A DNA stretch of 45,842 nucleotides from Kosakonia sacchari (GCA_900109485.1 FOAY01000023.1:1-45842); one strand, 5' to 3'. Counted from the stretch's first letter, positions 33,732-42,921 are shown. A program made the numbers and translations. The notes: generated by a model from the sequence alone, not told the origin.

Positions 33732-33747
33732 TCAGTCACCTGACTGA
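33732..33747. repeat. Short palindrome upstream of btuC
   Basis: TCAGTCA-CC-TGACTGA, a perfect 7-bp inverted repeat with a 2-base centre, 16 bases before the btuC start. It has the shape of a dimeric operator; no regulator is identified. Confidence 0.5.
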
Positions 33748-33763
33748 CGGTAAAACGGTTAAC

Positions 33764-34750
33764 ATGCTGGCATACGCTCATCTTCAACAGCAACGAAATC
33801 GCCGCTGGCTTGGCGGATTATTGCTGCTTTTATTATTCTCTGTGTTTATTAGCCTCTGCGCGGGCGAGCAATGGATCGCTCCCGGTGGCTGGTTTACTCC
33901 TGATGGCCAGCTCTTTGTCTGGCAAATTCGTCTTCCCCGTACGCTGGCGGTGGTGCTGGTGGGTGCCGCGCTGGCGCTCTGCGGCGCAGTGATGCAGGCG
34001 CTTTTCGAAAATCCGCTGGCGGAGCCGGGATTGCTGGGTGTCTCAAGTGGCGCGGGCGTCGGGCTGATCGCGGCTGTACTGCTGGGCGGCGGTATGTTGC
34101 CAGGCTGGGCGTTGGGCGTGTGCGCCATCGCCGGAGCGCTGATCGTGACGCTTATTCTGCTACGTTTTGCCCGGCGTCATCTCACCACCAGCCGCCTGCT
34201 GCTTGCTGGTGTGGCGCTTGGCATTATTTGTACAGCGTTAATGACGTGGGCGGTTTACTTTTCTACCTCATTCGATTTACGCCAGCTTATGTACTGGATG
34301 ATGGGCGGTTTTGGCGGAGTAGACTGGCAACAAAGCTGGCTGATGGTGGCGTTGTTACCGGCGATGATCTGGGTCTGTTTTCAATCAAAACCGCTGAATG
34401 TCCTGGCGCTGGGTGAGATATCCGCGCGGCAGTTGGGGTTGCCACTGTGGCTGTGGCGAAATTTGCTGGTGGTGGCAACGGGCTGGATGGTAGGCGTCAG
34501 CGTTGCGCTGGCAGGAGCTATTGGCTTTATTGGCCTGGTGATCCCGCATATGTTACGTCTCTGCGGGTTGACCGATCACCGGGTGCTGCTTCCTGGCTGC
34601 GCGCTGGCGGGGGCGGTGGCGTTGTTGTTCGCCGATATTGTTGCCCGGCTGACGCTCAGCGCCGCTGAGTTACCCATTGGCGTCGTCACGGCGACGCTGG
34701 GTGCGCCGATGTTTATCTGGTTATTATTAAAGGTCGGGCGTGAAGCCTGA
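33764..34750 (+). CDS. btuC: Vitamin B12 ABC transporter permease BtuC
   Basis: A 328-residue FecCD-family permease with about ten membrane helices. Two BtuC subunits with two BtuD and the periplasmic BtuF import cobalamin into the cytoplasm. The family features are visible: [36 protein letters not shown] near 53-88 and the coupling region [16 protein letters not shown] near 250. It is the first gene of btuC-btuE-btuD; the btuE ribosome-binding site lies just after its end. Confidence 0.97.
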   Translation: MLAYAHLQQQRNRRWLGGLLLLLLFSVFISLCAGEQWIAPGGWFTPDGQLFVWQIRLPRTLAVVLVGAALALCGAVMQALFENPLAEPGLLGVSSGAGVGLIAAVLLGGGMLPGWALGVCAIAGALIVTLILLRFARRHLTTSRLLLAGVALGIICTALMTWAVYFSTSFDLRQLMYWMMGGFGGVDWQQSWLMVALLPAMIWVCFQSKPLNVLALGEISARQLGLPLWLWRNLLVVATGWMVGVSVALAGAIGFIGLVIPHMLRLCGLTDHRVLLPGCALAGAVALLFADIVARLTLSAAELPIGVVTATLGAPMFIWLLLKVGREA

Positions 34751-34778
34751 AATCCATAACATCAACAAAGGATACGCT

Positions 34779-35330
34779 ATGCAACAGGATATTCTGAATA
34801 CTGAAGTCACGACCATTGATGGTGAACAGACCACGCTGGAAGCTTATCGCGGTAAGGTGTTACTGATCGTCAATGTGGCATCTAAATGCGGCCTGACGCC
34901 GCAGTATGAACAGCTGGAAAACCTGCAAAAAACGCTCGACGGTGAGGGCTTCACAGTGCTGGGATTCCCCTGCAACCAGTTCCTTGGTCAGGAGCCGGGT
35001 TCGGAAGAGGAGATCAAAACTTTTTGCAGCACGACTTACGGCGTGACGTTCCCGATGTTCAGCAAAATTGAAGTGAATGGTGACGCGCGTCATCCGCTGT
35101 ATAAAAAATTGATCGCTGCTGCACCGTCTGCTGTTACACCAGAAGGCAGCGGTTTCTACGCGCGTATGGAGAGTAAAGGCCGCGCGCCGAAAGAGCCGGG
35201 CGATATTTTGTGGAATTTCGAAAAATTCCTCATTGGCCGTGACGGTGCTGTTATTCAGCGTTTCTCGCCGGATATGACCCCGGAAGATCCGGCTTTGCAA
35301 CAGGCCGTTAAACAGGCGCTGGCGAAATAA
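34779..35330 (+). CDS. btuE: Glutathione/thioredoxin peroxidase BtuE
   Basis: A 183-residue glutathione peroxidase-like enzyme (thioredoxin fold) that reduces peroxides. Cys37 in NVASKCGLT is the catalytic peroxidatic residue in place of selenocysteine, and the LGFPCNQF and WNFEKFLI motifs complete the active site. The ATG at 34779 is the E. coli start; the GTG-led extension in front overlaps btuC. It lies in the btu operon but is not needed for B12 uptake in E. coli. Confidence 0.96.
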   Translation: MQQDILNTEVTTIDGEQTTLEAYRGKVLLIVNVASKCGLTPQYEQLENLQKTLDGEGFTVLGFPCNQFLGQEPGSEEEIKTFCSTTYGVTFPMFSKIEVNGDARHPLYKKLIAAAPSAVTPEGSGFYARMESKGRAPKEPGDILWNFEKFLIGRDGAVIQRFSPDMTPEDPALQQAVKQALAK

Positions 35331-36079
35331 TGTCAACGCTGTTGCAACTGCAAAATGTGGGCGCATCGGGCAGGCTGGGGCCGATTACGGCATCGGTTGA
35401 CCGGGCGGCGATTCTGCATCTGGTCGGACCAAATGGCGCGGGGAAAAGCACGCTGCTTTCCCGGCTTGCGGGTTTATCTGGCGGGCAGGGCGAGGTGTTA
35501 TTGAACAACCGCCCGCTGGAACAATGGTCCGCCCTGGCGCTGGCGCAACATCGCGCTTACCTTGCCCAGCAGCAGACGCCGCCTTTTGCTATGCCAGTCT
35601 GGCACTATTTGCTGTTGCATCAGCGTGATACTGCGCAAACCCACTGCTTGGGGAAAATTGCCGCCCAGCTTGGGCTGGGTGACAAGCTTAGCCGAAGAGT
35701 CAATCAACTTTCCGGCGGTGAATGGCAGCGGGTGAGGTTGGCCGCAGTGATTTTACAGATCCACCCGGAGGTGAATCCCTCCGGGCAGTTGCTGTTGCTG
35801 GATGAGCCAATGAATAGCCTTGATGTGGCACAGCAGACTGCGCTGGACAAGCTTATAGCGGAGCTGGTAAGCGGTGGCGTGACCGTAGTGATGAGTAGCC
35901 ACGACCTCAACCATACGCTGCGTCATGCGCAGCAGGTGTGGTTACTGAGCGGCGGTCGGCTACTGGGTAGCGGCAAACAAGAAGAGGTGCTGACGCCTGC
36001 TCATCTGGCGGAAGCTTACGGCATGGCTTTTCGTCGTTTCGACGTAGACGGGCATCGTGTGCTGATCCCGGCAACGTGA
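35330..36079 (+). CDS. btuD: Vitamin B12 ABC transporter ATPase BtuD
   Basis: A 249-residue ABC ATPase that powers BtuC. Walker [10 protein letters not shown] is at 33-41, the ABC signature is LSGGEWQR in [15 protein letters not shown], Walker B is [12 protein letters not shown] and the H-loop is MSSHDLNHT. It overlaps the btuE stop by one base (TAATG), so translation is coupled. Confidence 0.97.
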   Translation: MSTLLQLQNVGASGRLGPITASVDRAAILHLVGPNGAGKSTLLSRLAGLSGGQGEVLLNNRPLEQWSALALAQHRAYLAQQQTPPFAMPVWHYLLLHQRDTAQTHCLGKIAAQLGLGDKLSRRVNQLSGGEWQRVRLAAVILQIHPEVNPSGQLLLLDEPMNSLDVAQQTALDKLIAELVSGGVTVVMSSHDLNHTLRHAQQVWLLSGGRLLGSGKQEEVLTPAHLAEAYGMAFRRFDVDGHRVLIPAT

Positions 36080-36157
36080 CGAAAAGGTGACTTGCCACGC
36101 AACTGATTCACACGGTAGATTATTCCGATAAAAATAAAGTACGAGGCGAGATCCAGA

Positions 36158-36622
36158 ATGCGTACCTGGTTTCTTCTGGCGGCGGCACTGTTCCTTGCAG
36201 GATGTAGTTCTCATCGCGCTCCGCCACCTAACCCAAGGTTGTCGGATTCGATCACAGTGATCGCGGGTCTGAACGATCAACTGAGCGAGTGGCGAGGTAC
36301 ACCGTATCGCTACGGCGGTATGACGCGTTCAGGCGTTGATTGTTCCGGGTTTGTGATGATGACTTTCCGTGACAAATTTGCGTTGCAGCTACCGCGCGAA
36401 ACGCGCCAGCAGGCTGAGATCGGCACGAAAATCGACAAAGATGATTTATTGCCTGGCGATCTGGTGTTCTTCAAAACCGGTTCCGGCGAAAGCGGGCTGC
36501 ATGTTGGAATTTATGATACTGACAATGAATTTATTCATGCTTCCACCAGTCGCGGCGTGATGCGTTCTTCACTGGATAACGTCTATTGGCGGAAAAATTT
36601 CTGGCAGGCGCGGCGCATTTAA
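36158..36622 (+). CDS. nlpC: NlpC/P60 family lipoprotein NlpC
   Basis: A 154-residue lipoprotein with lipobox LAGC (Cys16) and an NlpC/P60 cysteine peptidase domain. The catalytic residues are Cys62 (VDCSGFV), His115 (GLHVGIY) and His127 (FIHAST). Such enzymes cut peptidoglycan stem peptides. Its position right after the btu operon matches E. coli, but it has no known link to B12 uptake. Confidence 0.95.
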   Translation: MRTWFLLAAALFLAGCSSHRAPPPNPRLSDSITVIAGLNDQLSEWRGTPYRYGGMTRSGVDCSGFVMMTFRDKFALQLPRETRQQAEIGTKIDKDDLLPGDLVFFKTGSGESGLHVGIYDTDNEFIHASTSRGVMRSSLDNVYWRKNFWQARRI

Positions 36623-36776
36623 GCGCAGCGCAGCCGTGGTAAAAATTTGTTAAACCAGGATGTTTCCACTAATTATCTTTTATAATATTAATTATCATAA
36701 GTGGACGTTGAATCTGGCAAAAGACTATTAGTGAGCAGCCTAATAAAGGAGAAGCCAAATATAAAATGGGATAAAA

Positions 36777-36884
36777 ATGAAGTTAACCTCACTAAAATCA
36801 TTAAGCCAGGAATTCATCTACTTGTGTTTAGCCATTCCGGATATCACCCTTAACGCGGGACGGCATAATGATCATTTTGCTTGA
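36777..36884 (+). CDS. Possible 35-residue upstream ORF overlapping ydiV start
   Basis: An ATG-led ORF encoding MKLTSLKSLSQEFIYLCLAI and more; it ends 16 bases inside ydiV in another frame. The ydiV ATG lies within it, so translation of the two would be coupled or competing. I see no similar protein and its ribosome-binding site is poor, so it may be leader sequence only. Confidence 0.25.
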   Translation: MKLTSLKSLSQEFIYLCLAIPDITLNAGRHNDHFA

Positions 36885-37581
36885 TGATACCTATCGCCCG
36901 GATTTTTTATTACAGCCAGCGAGAAAAAGTAACGGAATGCTTCAGGGGCTGGAAGTTATCGTTAACTTTGTGGGGAAAGACAGTAACGTCCGCGCCCCGG
37001 CAGAGCTGGTTTCCCCGCGCCTGAAGTCTGATGAAACCCTGCAACTCTTTACGGAGCAACTGGCACTAATAGAGGCCTGCCAGCTCTTTTTATTACAACA
37101 TCAATTAATCGCCTGGATTAATATTTCCCCGGCGATTGTTGAGGCCTTACTTACCGACGAGGCACTGGCTGCCAGCGTGGCTAAATTTCCTTTTCTGGAA
37201 TTTACCATAAATGAGAATTTCCCCAATTTAAATAAAGGAAAAGAGGATCCTTCTCTGTCTCTATTGGCGAAACAATATCCGCTGGTACTGGCTAATTTTG
37301 GTGTCGGAACAGCATCGACCAAAGCCATTTTTGACGGGTTATTTAAACGTGTCGCATTAGATAAAAATTTTGTTCAGCAACGATTAGCTTCTCCTTCGTT
37401 TGAACCTTTTATGCGGGCGATCGTTTCGCAGATAAGTCCCTATTGTCAGTCGATGATGATTGCGGGCATTGATGACGAATCTGCCCTGAAGCGTGCCGAA
37501 CCTTTTCACTTCAGCGCAATGCAAGGGGCATTATGGTCGCCGGTTACCGCTGCGCAGATCACATCTCTGATCCACCCATAG
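36868..37581 (+). CDS. ydiV: Anti-FlhD4C2 factor YdiV (RflP), degenerate EAL protein
   Basis: A 237-residue EAL-like protein, the E. coli length. In enterobacteria YdiV binds FlhD, releases FlhD4C2 from DNA and directs it to ClpXP, repressing flagellar genes, chiefly in poor media. The EAL catalytic signature is degraded (GLEVIVNF in place of EAL-type), so it is not a c-di-GMP phosphodiesterase. Shared blocks with E. coli include [24 protein letters not shown] and FEPFMRAI. Its ribosome-binding site is weak, in keeping with low translation in E. coli. Its presence suggests FlhDC-controlled motility in this strain. Confidence 0.85.
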   Translation: MIILLDDTYRPDFLLQPARKSNGMLQGLEVIVNFVGKDSNVRAPAELVSPRLKSDETLQLFTEQLALIEACQLFLLQHQLIAWINISPAIVEALLTDEALAASVAKFPFLEFTINENFPNLNKGKEDPSLSLLAKQYPLVLANFGVGTASTKAIFDGLFKRVALDKNFVQQRLASPSFEPFMRAIVSQISPYCQSMMIAGIDDESALKRAEPFHFSAMQGALWSPVTAAQITSLIHP

Positions 37582-37642
37582 CCCTGCTTTTCGCCGGTGT
37601 TTAAACCTGATGGTTGGCACTACACTAAAGGCAGGAGGAACC

Positions 37643-39085
37643 ATGACCCTGTCTTTTACTACCCGCTGGCGTGATGAACTGCCAGAATTTTACACCGCAT
37701 TATCTCCAACACCGCTGCACAATGCCCGTCTGATCTGGCACAACGCGCCACTGGCGCAGGAGCTGGGCGTGGAGGATGCGCTTTTTCATCCCGACTTGGG
37801 TGCCGGTGTCTGGGGCGGCGAAGCACTGCTGCCGGGCATGTCGCCGCTGGCGCAAGTCTACAGCGGACATCAATTTGGTGTCTGGGCCGGGCAACTGGGC
37901 GATGGTCGCGGGATCCTGCTTGGTGAACAACAATTACCGGATGGCACGACCCGCGACTGGCATCTGAAAGGCGCGGGGCTGACGCCCTATTCGCGCATGG
38001 GTGACGGACGTGCAGTTCTGCGTTCAACCATCCGTGAAAGTCTGGCATCAGAGGCGATGCACTATCTTGGCATTCCAACGACCCGCGCGCTGAGCATCGT
38101 GACCAGCGATACACCGGTCATGCGTGAAAGCCGCGAGCAGGGTGCCATGCTGATGCGCATCGCTGAAAGCCATCTGCGTTTCGGGCATTTCGAGCATTTT
38201 TATTATCGTCGCGAACCGCAAAAAGTACGCCAACTGGCCGACTTTGCCATCCGCCACCACTGGCCGCATTTGCAGAGTGAATCCGATAAGTACGTGCTGT
38301 GGTTCCGCGATATTGTCCGACGCACTGCCACGCTGATTGCCCGCTGGCAGGTGGTCGGTTTTGCGCACGGTGTGATGAATACTGACAACATGTCGATCCT
38401 CGGGTTGACCATTGATTACGGCCCCTTTGGTTTCCTCGATGATTATCAGCCGTCATTTATCTGCAACCACTCGGATTACCAGGGTCGTTATAGCTTTGAT
38501 AATCAACCCGCAGTGGCTTTGTGGAACCTGCAAAGGCTGGCGCAGTCGCTGTCGCCATTTATTGACATTGAGGCGCTGAACAGCGCGCTGGATGATTATC
38601 AACATCTGCTGCTGACAGAATATGGCGTACTGATGCGCGGCAAGCTTGGTTTTCTCACGCAGCAGCAGGGCGATAACCAGCTTCTGACGGAACTGTTTGC
38701 ACTGATGGCGCGAGAGGGCAGTGATTATACGCGAACCTTCCGCTTACTCAGCCAGACGGAGCAGCTGAGCGCCTCTTCGCCGCTGCGCGATGAATTTATC
38801 GATCGCGCCGCGTTCGACAGTTGGTTTGCGCAGTACCGGGTACGACTGCAACAGGAGCAGGTTGACGATGCGCAGCGGCAACAGCAGATGTCCGGCGTGA
38901 ATCCGGCGCTGGTGTTGCGCAACTGGCTGGCACAGCGGGCGATTGATGCCGCTGAGAAAGGCGACGCCAGTGAACTGGAGCGGTTACATGAAGCGCTGCG
39001 CCAGCCGTTTGGCGATCGTAACGATGATTATGTCAGCCGCCCACCGGACTGGGGAAAGCGGCTGGAAGTCAGTTGTTCGAGTTAG
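37643..39085 (+). CDS. selO: Protein adenylyltransferase SelO (YdiU)
   Basis: A 480-residue SelO-family pseudokinase-fold enzyme that AMPylates protein Ser, Thr and Tyr residues, with roles in redox stress. The GDGR, KGAG and GPFGFLDD motifs are visible, and the C-terminal [14 protein letters not shown] is typical; bacterial SelO has Cys where animals have selenocysteine. The ATG at 37643 follows AGGAGG and gives MTLSFTTRW, the family start. It converges on hemP. Confidence 0.95.
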   Translation: MTLSFTTRWRDELPEFYTALSPTPLHNARLIWHNAPLAQELGVEDALFHPDLGAGVWGGEALLPGMSPLAQVYSGHQFGVWAGQLGDGRGILLGEQQLPDGTTRDWHLKGAGLTPYSRMGDGRAVLRSTIRESLASEAMHYLGIPTTRALSIVTSDTPVMRESREQGAMLMRIAESHLRFGHFEHFYYRREPQKVRQLADFAIRHHWPHLQSESDKYVLWFRDIVRRTATLIARWQVVGFAHGVMNTDNMSILGLTIDYGPFGFLDDYQPSFICNHSDYQGRYSFDNQPAVALWNLQRLAQSLSPFIDIEALNSALDDYQHLLLTEYGVLMRGKLGFLTQQQGDNQLLTELFALMAREGSDYTRTFRLLSQTEQLSASSPLRDEFIDRAAFDSWFAQYRVRLQQEQVDDAQRQQQMSGVNPALVLRNWLAQRAIDAAEKGDASELERLHEALRQPFGDRNDDYVSRPPDWGKRLEVSCSS

Positions 39086-39091
39086 ACCAGC

Positions 39092-39283
39092 TCATTTCGT
39101 CAGAATCAGCTTCCCGGCATGGGTCTGACGCAGCAGATATTGCTGGCCTTTATGCTCAATCACCACCCGGCCTTCTTCGCCCAGCAGTTGTTGACTGTTG
39201 ATGCGGCGATCGGTCGGGCTGATATGGGTGGGTTTTTCCTGCGAAGTGATGAGTGGGGCAGTCGTGCTATCCGTATGCGACAT
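39092..39283 (-). CDS. hemP: Hemin uptake protein HemP family (YdiE)
   Basis: A 63-residue protein whose C-terminal half ([20 protein letters not shown]) is the HemP domain. Its role is linked to heme use; in some bacteria it activates heme uptake genes. E. coli YdiE is the same length. A near-consensus Fur box lies upstream, so expression should rise on iron starvation. Confidence 0.9.
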   Translation of the reverse strand: MSHTDSTTAPLITSQEKPTHISPTDRRINSQQLLGEEGRVVIEHKGQQYLLRQTHAGKLILTK

Positions 39284-39308
39284 AAAGGTTTAAATGTAGC
39301 TCATTATC

Positions 39309-39327
39309 AACAATGATAATCATTATC
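39309..39327 (-). promoter_or_regulatory. Fur box of hemP
   Basis: AACAATGATAATCATTATC against GATAATGATAATCATTATC: 17 of 19 positions, 26 bases upstream of the hemP start. Confidence 0.85.
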
Positions 39328-39404
39328 AATAATATACCAGCCGGTAGCAAGGGTGTTCTGTAACATTTAGCGGTTATCCCCAGGATAAAGTAGGGGAAGA
39401 GGAG

Positions 39405-39423
39405 CCCGCCGCCAGGCGGCGGG
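39405..39423 (-). terminator. Hairpin after aroH
   Basis: CCCGCCGCC-A-GGCGGCGGG, a 9-bp GC-rich palindrome 7 bases past the aroH stop. The T-tract on the minus strand is poor. Confidence 0.55.
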
Positions 39424-39429
39424 ATGCGA

Positions 39430-40476
39430 TCAGAGGCGGGTGGCGACCGCGGCCGCCAGTTTTTCCAGCAGCAATTCACTGTCGTCCCAGCCCAGGCAAG
39501 GATCGGTAATGGATTGCCCGTAAACCAGCGGCTGGCCGCTGACAATTTTCTGCGTGCCTTCCTGCAGGAAGCTTTCTACCATCACGCCGGCGATGGCGGT
39601 CGAACCGTTACGGATCTGCGAACAAACATTGTCACAGACATCGAGCTGACGTCGATGTTGTTTCTGGCAGTTGCCGTGGCTGAAATCCACCACCAGGTAT
39701 TCCGGCAGATCAAACTCGCTCAGCGTATCGCACGCATTGGCGATATCTTCGGCGTAATAGTTCGGCGTTTTACCGCCACGCATAATGATATGCCCGTAAG
39801 GATTACCGCTGGTTTGATAGATGGTCATCTGCCCGCTTTTATCCGGCGAGAGGAACATATGGCTGGCGCGTGAGGCGCGGATCGCATCGACCGCGATGCG
39901 GGTATTGCCATCGGTGCCGTTTTTAAAACCGACCGGGCAGGAGAGCGCTGACGCCATTTCTCGGTGGATCTGGCTTTCCGTCGTGCGCGCGCCAATCGCG
40001 CCCCAGCTAATCAGATCGGCTATAAATTGCCCGGTCACCATGTCGAGAAATTCAGTCGCCGTTGGCACACCCAGCTCGTTGACCTGGAGCAGCAGCTTGC
40101 GCGCCAGTTCCAGGCCATGATTAACGCGATAGCTGCCATTCAGGTCCGGATCGGAGATCAGCCCTTTCCAGCCAACAACCGTGCGCGGTTTTTCAAAATA
40201 GGTACGCATTACGATCTCGAGCTGGGCATGATGTTTCTCACGCAGCGTCTGCAAGCGATGCGCGTAATCTACCGCCGCATCAAGATCGTGGATGGAGCAG
40301 GGGCCAATAATCACCAGTAAGCGGCGATCTTCGCCATTGAGGATTTTTTCGATTCGCCGCCGGGATGCAATAACATGTTCGGCAATATCAGGTTTAACAG
40401 GATAACGCTGCGCCAGTTCAGCCGGTGTCACCAGGCTGTCGATGCGCGCAGTGCGGAGTTCATCGGTTTTGTTCAT
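39430..40476 (-). CDS. aroH: Trp-sensitive DAHP synthase AroH
   Basis: A 348-residue 3-deoxy-7-phosphoheptulonate synthase, joining PEP and erythrose 4-phosphate as the first step of aromatic biosynthesis. Metal and substrate motifs IGPCSIHD, KPRTVVGWKGLI and SHGNCQKQ are visible. The ATG at 40476 gives MNKTDELRTARIDSL, the AroH start; the isozyme is assigned by that, by locus and by the TrpR operator. The upstream reading is a 41-residue artefact. Confidence 0.97.
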   Translation of the reverse strand: MNKTDELRTARIDSLVTPAELAQRYPVKPDIAEHVIASRRRIEKILNGEDRRLLVIIGPCSIHDLDAAVDYAHRLQTLREKHHAQLEIVMRTYFEKPRTVVGWKGLISDPDLNGSYRVNHGLELARKLLLQVNELGVPTATEFLDMVTGQFIADLISWGAIGARTTESQIHREMASALSCPVGFKNGTDGNTRIAVDAIRASRASHMFLSPDKSGQMTIYQTSGNPYGHIIMRGGKTPNYYAEDIANACDTLSEFDLPEYLVVDFSHGNCQKQHRRQLDVCDNVCSQIRNGSTAIAGVMVESFLQEGTQKIVSGQPLVYGQSITDPCLGWDDSELLLEKLAAAVATRL

Positions 40477-40617
40477 CAAGCGTCTCAAAATTAGGTGCTT
40501 CAGCGGCAGGAATGCCGGAAGTGATGCGCACACCATAAACCAATCGCGGCTTATTTCAAGTATGGCCGTGAAGCGCATTACTTCAGTGGCAGGTATCATA
40601 GCGCAGTGTGAATCAAC

Positions 40618-40635
40618 GTACTAGCTTGTTAGTAC
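40618..40635 (-). promoter_or_regulatory. TrpR operator of aroH
   Basis: GTACTAGCTTGTTAGTAC, with half-sites GTACTAG and TTAGTAC, matches the trp operator GTACTAGTTAACTAGTAC closely. It lies about 142 bases upstream of the aroH start. Confidence 0.85.
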
Positions 40636-40820
40636 AATAATACGTGCGACACTCTGTGAGTGCGCATATTTTGAGCACGCTTTGCTGTGATTTGTCTTCT
40701 ACAGGGTGAGCGTCAGTCATGTCAGATATTAATTATTTTTAAACTGAACACGATCTATTATTTCTGCTTGTCGGGATTATTATTATCGGAAATTTCTTTT
40801 ACATACAATATATGTGATAA

Positions 40821-40967
40821 ATGTGTCCGCTCTATGCTTGCGGTTATAAAATGATTACCGAATCACGGAGAAAAGGCAGGATATTAAATTTCTGTATGGT
40901 TTTTATTTTAAGTGTTTTTTTAGGAAAAATATCGCGCACTATTTCTGGACAATACATTCATCGCTGA
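40821..40967 (+). CDS. Possible 48-residue ORF before microcin-like gene 1
   Basis: ATG at 40821 (or 40851 in frame, 38 residues). The product has a basic N-terminal part (ITESRRKGR) then a hydrophobic stretch (ILNFCMVFILSVFLGKI). One could imagine an immunity peptide, which would usually be upstream of a class II microcin gene. There is no strong ribosome-binding site and no family match, so this is speculative. Confidence 0.2.
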   Translation: MCPLYACGYKMITESRRKGRILNFCMVFILSVFLGKISRTISGQYIHR

Positions 40968-40975
40968 CAGATACT
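40946..40975 (+). promoter_or_regulatory. Candidate sigma70 promoter of microcin-like gene 1
   Basis: TGGACA-N18-GATACT, with a leader of about 110 bases. One-base-long spacer and a fair -10. Confidence 0.35.
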
Positions 40976-41089
40976 ATTAAGCATATTTTATAAAAGAATT
41001 TGGAGTCGTCAGGTGATGGCTCCAGAAAAGCAGAAATCTATTTTTTCAGCTTTCTATTTAAATATTGTTTCTATATTAAGGGGAATTTG

Positions 41090-41317
41090 ATGAAACAACT
41101 CAGCAATGATGAAATGCAGGCCGTCTCCGGTGCAGGTTTGATCTCTCTGGCCGCGGGTATGCTCGGCGAAGGCATTGGTATTGTAATTGATGCCGCCTTT
41201 GGTGGGAAAGGCTCTTTCGCCACTGATTTAGGTCGTAATATTGGTAAGGGCGTAGGCATCGTGCTTGAAACCAGCCTGAACCTTTTCTCCAGCATTATGA
41301 AGATCTTCAAAAAATAA
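41090..41317 (+). CDS. Microcin-like double-glycine precursor peptide 1
   Basis: A 75-residue precursor. The leader MKQLSNDEMQAVSGAG matches the class II microcin leader pattern (MRELT-x-x-E-M/L-x-x-V/ISG[GA]; compare MccH47 and MccE492, which also end GA or GAG), so the C39 exporter peptidase would cut after Ala15 or Gly16. The mature part of about 60 residues is Gly/Ile-rich with a positive tail (KIFKK), as expected of a membrane-active bacteriocin. It has no Cys. The ATG at 41090 follows AAGGGGAA. It aligns with peptide 2 downstream without gaps through residue 34. No exporter or immunity gene is recognised nearby. Confidence 0.75.
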   Translation: MKQLSNDEMQAVSGAGLISLAAGMLGEGIGIVIDAAFGGKGSFATDLGRNIGKGVGIVLETSLNLFSSIMKIFKK

Positions 41318-41351
41318 ATCATTAATCGCCACGGATGGCGAGCTGCTGTTA

Positions 41352-41382
41352 ATTTTACTGGGGGGAATTCCCCCAGTAAAAT
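41352..41382. repeat. 13-bp inverted repeat between the two microcin-like genes
   Basis: ATTTTACTGGGGG-GAATT-CCCCCAGTAAAAT, a perfect 13-bp stem with a 5-base loop, 35 bases after peptide 1. Its 3' arm is followed by A-rich, not T-rich, sequence, so it is not a classic terminator. It may stop or slow transcription, or stabilise the first messenger. Confidence 0.7.
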
Positions 41383-41618
41383 AAAACAGCCGATTTCTGC
41401 ATGCTTATCGGTTCGTTCATATTGCAAGGTGTCCGGATTTTTTCATTGGATGTCCGTGGTGTAATACGTTCAAAAATGCGTCGGTTATTATCGGCAATTT
41501 GGGTTGTGCACAGGCAATAAAGAATATCATTAGTCACTGAAAATAATTTCATTGATTTCAAGATGGTATTCTTATTTGTGTTATGTATACATGAACAATT
41601 AATATTGAGGATAATGAA
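41383..41618. other. Spacer between the microcin-like genes
   Basis: AT-rich. It contains two short ORFs of low credibility: 39 codons at 41401-41520 with no ribosome-binding site, and 19 codons at 41563-41622 that end overlapping the peptide 2 start as ATGA and encode a hydrophobic stretch. A TGGTATTCT extended -10 lies at 41564-41572. Confidence 0.4.
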
Positions 41619-41927
41619 ATGAAAGAACTTACAGCTCATGAAATGCAATATGCTTCAGGTGGAATTCTTTTCTCCGCAGCGGGTGCTCTGCTGGGCGGCG
41701 GTATCGGTGCGTTGATTGATTTGGTTCTGCCGGGCACGGATCATTTTTCGTTTGGCGACACCGGTCTGTCGATGGGGCTCTTAGGCGGTATCGCGGCTGA
41801 TGCGATTGGCGTGGTGGGTACTCTCGGCGCTATCGGTCTGGTCGGCGCCGTGGGGGTTGGTGTGGCAGGCGCTGGCGTAGTTGGCGTAGGGCTCCTTTGC
41901 CTCTCTCCGCTTCTGCTGTTCATCTAA
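41619..41927 (+). CDS. Microcin-like double-glycine precursor peptide 2
   Basis: A 102-residue precursor with leader MKELTAHEMQYASGG, ending in the classic Gly-Gly cleavage site at residues 14-15. The mature part of about 87 residues has LGGGIGALID at 25-34, in the same place as LGEGIGIVID of peptide 1, and a long Gly/Ala/Val tail with no charged residue after Asp61, enough for two membrane spans. A single Cys is at 94. GAGG lies ahead of the ATG at 41619. A terminator follows. It is most like class II microcins (colicin V type); Gly-rich bacteriocin-like annotations are common in related genera, but I cannot test homology. Confidence 0.75.
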   Translation: MKELTAHEMQYASGGILFSAAGALLGGGIGALIDLVLPGTDHFSFGDTGLSMGLLGGIAADAIGVVGTLGAIGLVGAVGVGVAGAGVVGVGLLCLSPLLLFI

Positions 41928-41969
41928 TAGCGACCCATTAACTGCAATGATCTCGCATTGTTAATATGT

Positions 41970-42004
41970 ATAAGTGACATTTCTTTCGATATGTCACTTA
42001 TTTT
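41970..42004 (+). terminator. Terminator after microcin-like gene 2
   Basis: ATAAGTGACAT/ATGTCACTTAT, an 11-bp stem with a 10-base loop, then TTTG. Confidence 0.8.
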
Positions 42005-42087
42005 GCAATACCCGCAAATACCGCTTTCTGTCGTTATGCCGCCTGGTCTCCGGGAAATCCGTAGCCAGAAAACTGGCGCCGCCACGC

Positions 42088-42921
42088 TTAGTACATGCGA
42101 CGGTTCAGCCCCATGATGTCGAGCATTTTGGTCGCAATCTCTTCAACTGAGTAGTTGGTACTATTAAGACAGGGGATCTGATTTTTGCGGTAAAGCGCTT
42201 CCACTTCCGCCACTTCCATACGGCACTGTCGCAAAGAAGCGTACCGGCTGTTCTCCCGTCGCTCTTCACGAATCGCAGCAAGGCGCTCCGGATTAATGGT
42301 CAGACCAAATAATTTATGCTGCAATGGTTTTAACGCGGCCGGAAGTACCAGGTTATCCATATCATCGGCAATAAAAGGATAATTCGCTGCGCGAATTCCG
42401 AATTGCATCGCCAGATAGAGGCTGGTTGGGGTTTTTCCACAGCGCGATACGCCGAGTAAAATCACCTGGGCCTGATCGAGGTTGCGCAACGAAATACCGT
42501 CATCATGTGCCAGTGTGTAATCAATTGCGGCAATACGCGCATCATATTTAGTTAAATTACCCGGATTAAGCCCATGCGTGCGATGCGCAATCGGGGTGGG
42601 ATCGAGCTTTAATTCCTGCTGTAATGGGGCAACCAGCGCCTGAACTATGTCCTGACAAAATCCTTCGCTTTGCAAAATAATAGAGCGAATTTCGGGGATC
42701 ACAATAGAATAAAAAACCAATGGACGGTTGCCCGTTTGCTGATAGATAGCATCAATCTGATCTTTGACGGCGCGGGCGCGGCTCTCGTTTTCCACGAAAG
42801 GCAAGGTAATGCTGCTGACGGCGACCGGAAATTGCGACATCACCGCATGGCCCAAAACTTCAGCGGTGATAGCGGTTCCATCAGAAATATAAAACACGTG
42901 GCGATCAACAGAACTGTCCAT
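42088..42921 (-). CDS. ppsR: PEP synthase regulatory kinase/pyrophosphorylase PpsR
   Basis: A 277-residue DUF299 protein with the nucleotide-binding P-loop GVSRCGKT at 157-164. It inactivates PpsA by ADP-dependent phosphorylation of a threonine next to the catalytic histidine and reactivates it by phosphate-dependent dephosphorylation. Its divergent pairing with ppsA is conserved. The length matches E. coli YdiA. Confidence 0.97.
   Translation of the reverse strand: MDSSVDRHVFYISDGTAITAEVLGHAVMSQFPVAVSSITLPFVENESRARAVKDQIDAIYQQTGNRPLVFYSIVIPEIRSIILQSEGFCQDIVQALVAPLQQELKLDPTPIAHRTHGLNPGNLTKYDARIAAIDYTLAHDDGISLRNLDQAQVILLGVSRCGKTPTSLYLAMQFGIRAANYPFIADDMDNLVLPAALKPLQHKLFGLTINPERLAAIREERRENSRYASLRQCRMEVAEVEALYRKNQIPCLNSTNYSVEEIATKMLDIMGLNRRMY

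Noticed and set aside
40755-40790. Fur-like AT-rich stretch upstream of the microcin-like genes
   Set aside because: Only about 12 of 19 positions fit the Fur consensus; no better than expected in AT-rich DNA.
41401-41520. 39-codon ORF between the two microcin-like genes as an immunity gene
   Set aside because: No ribosome-binding site and no clear membrane span; kept only as a mention in the spacer entry.
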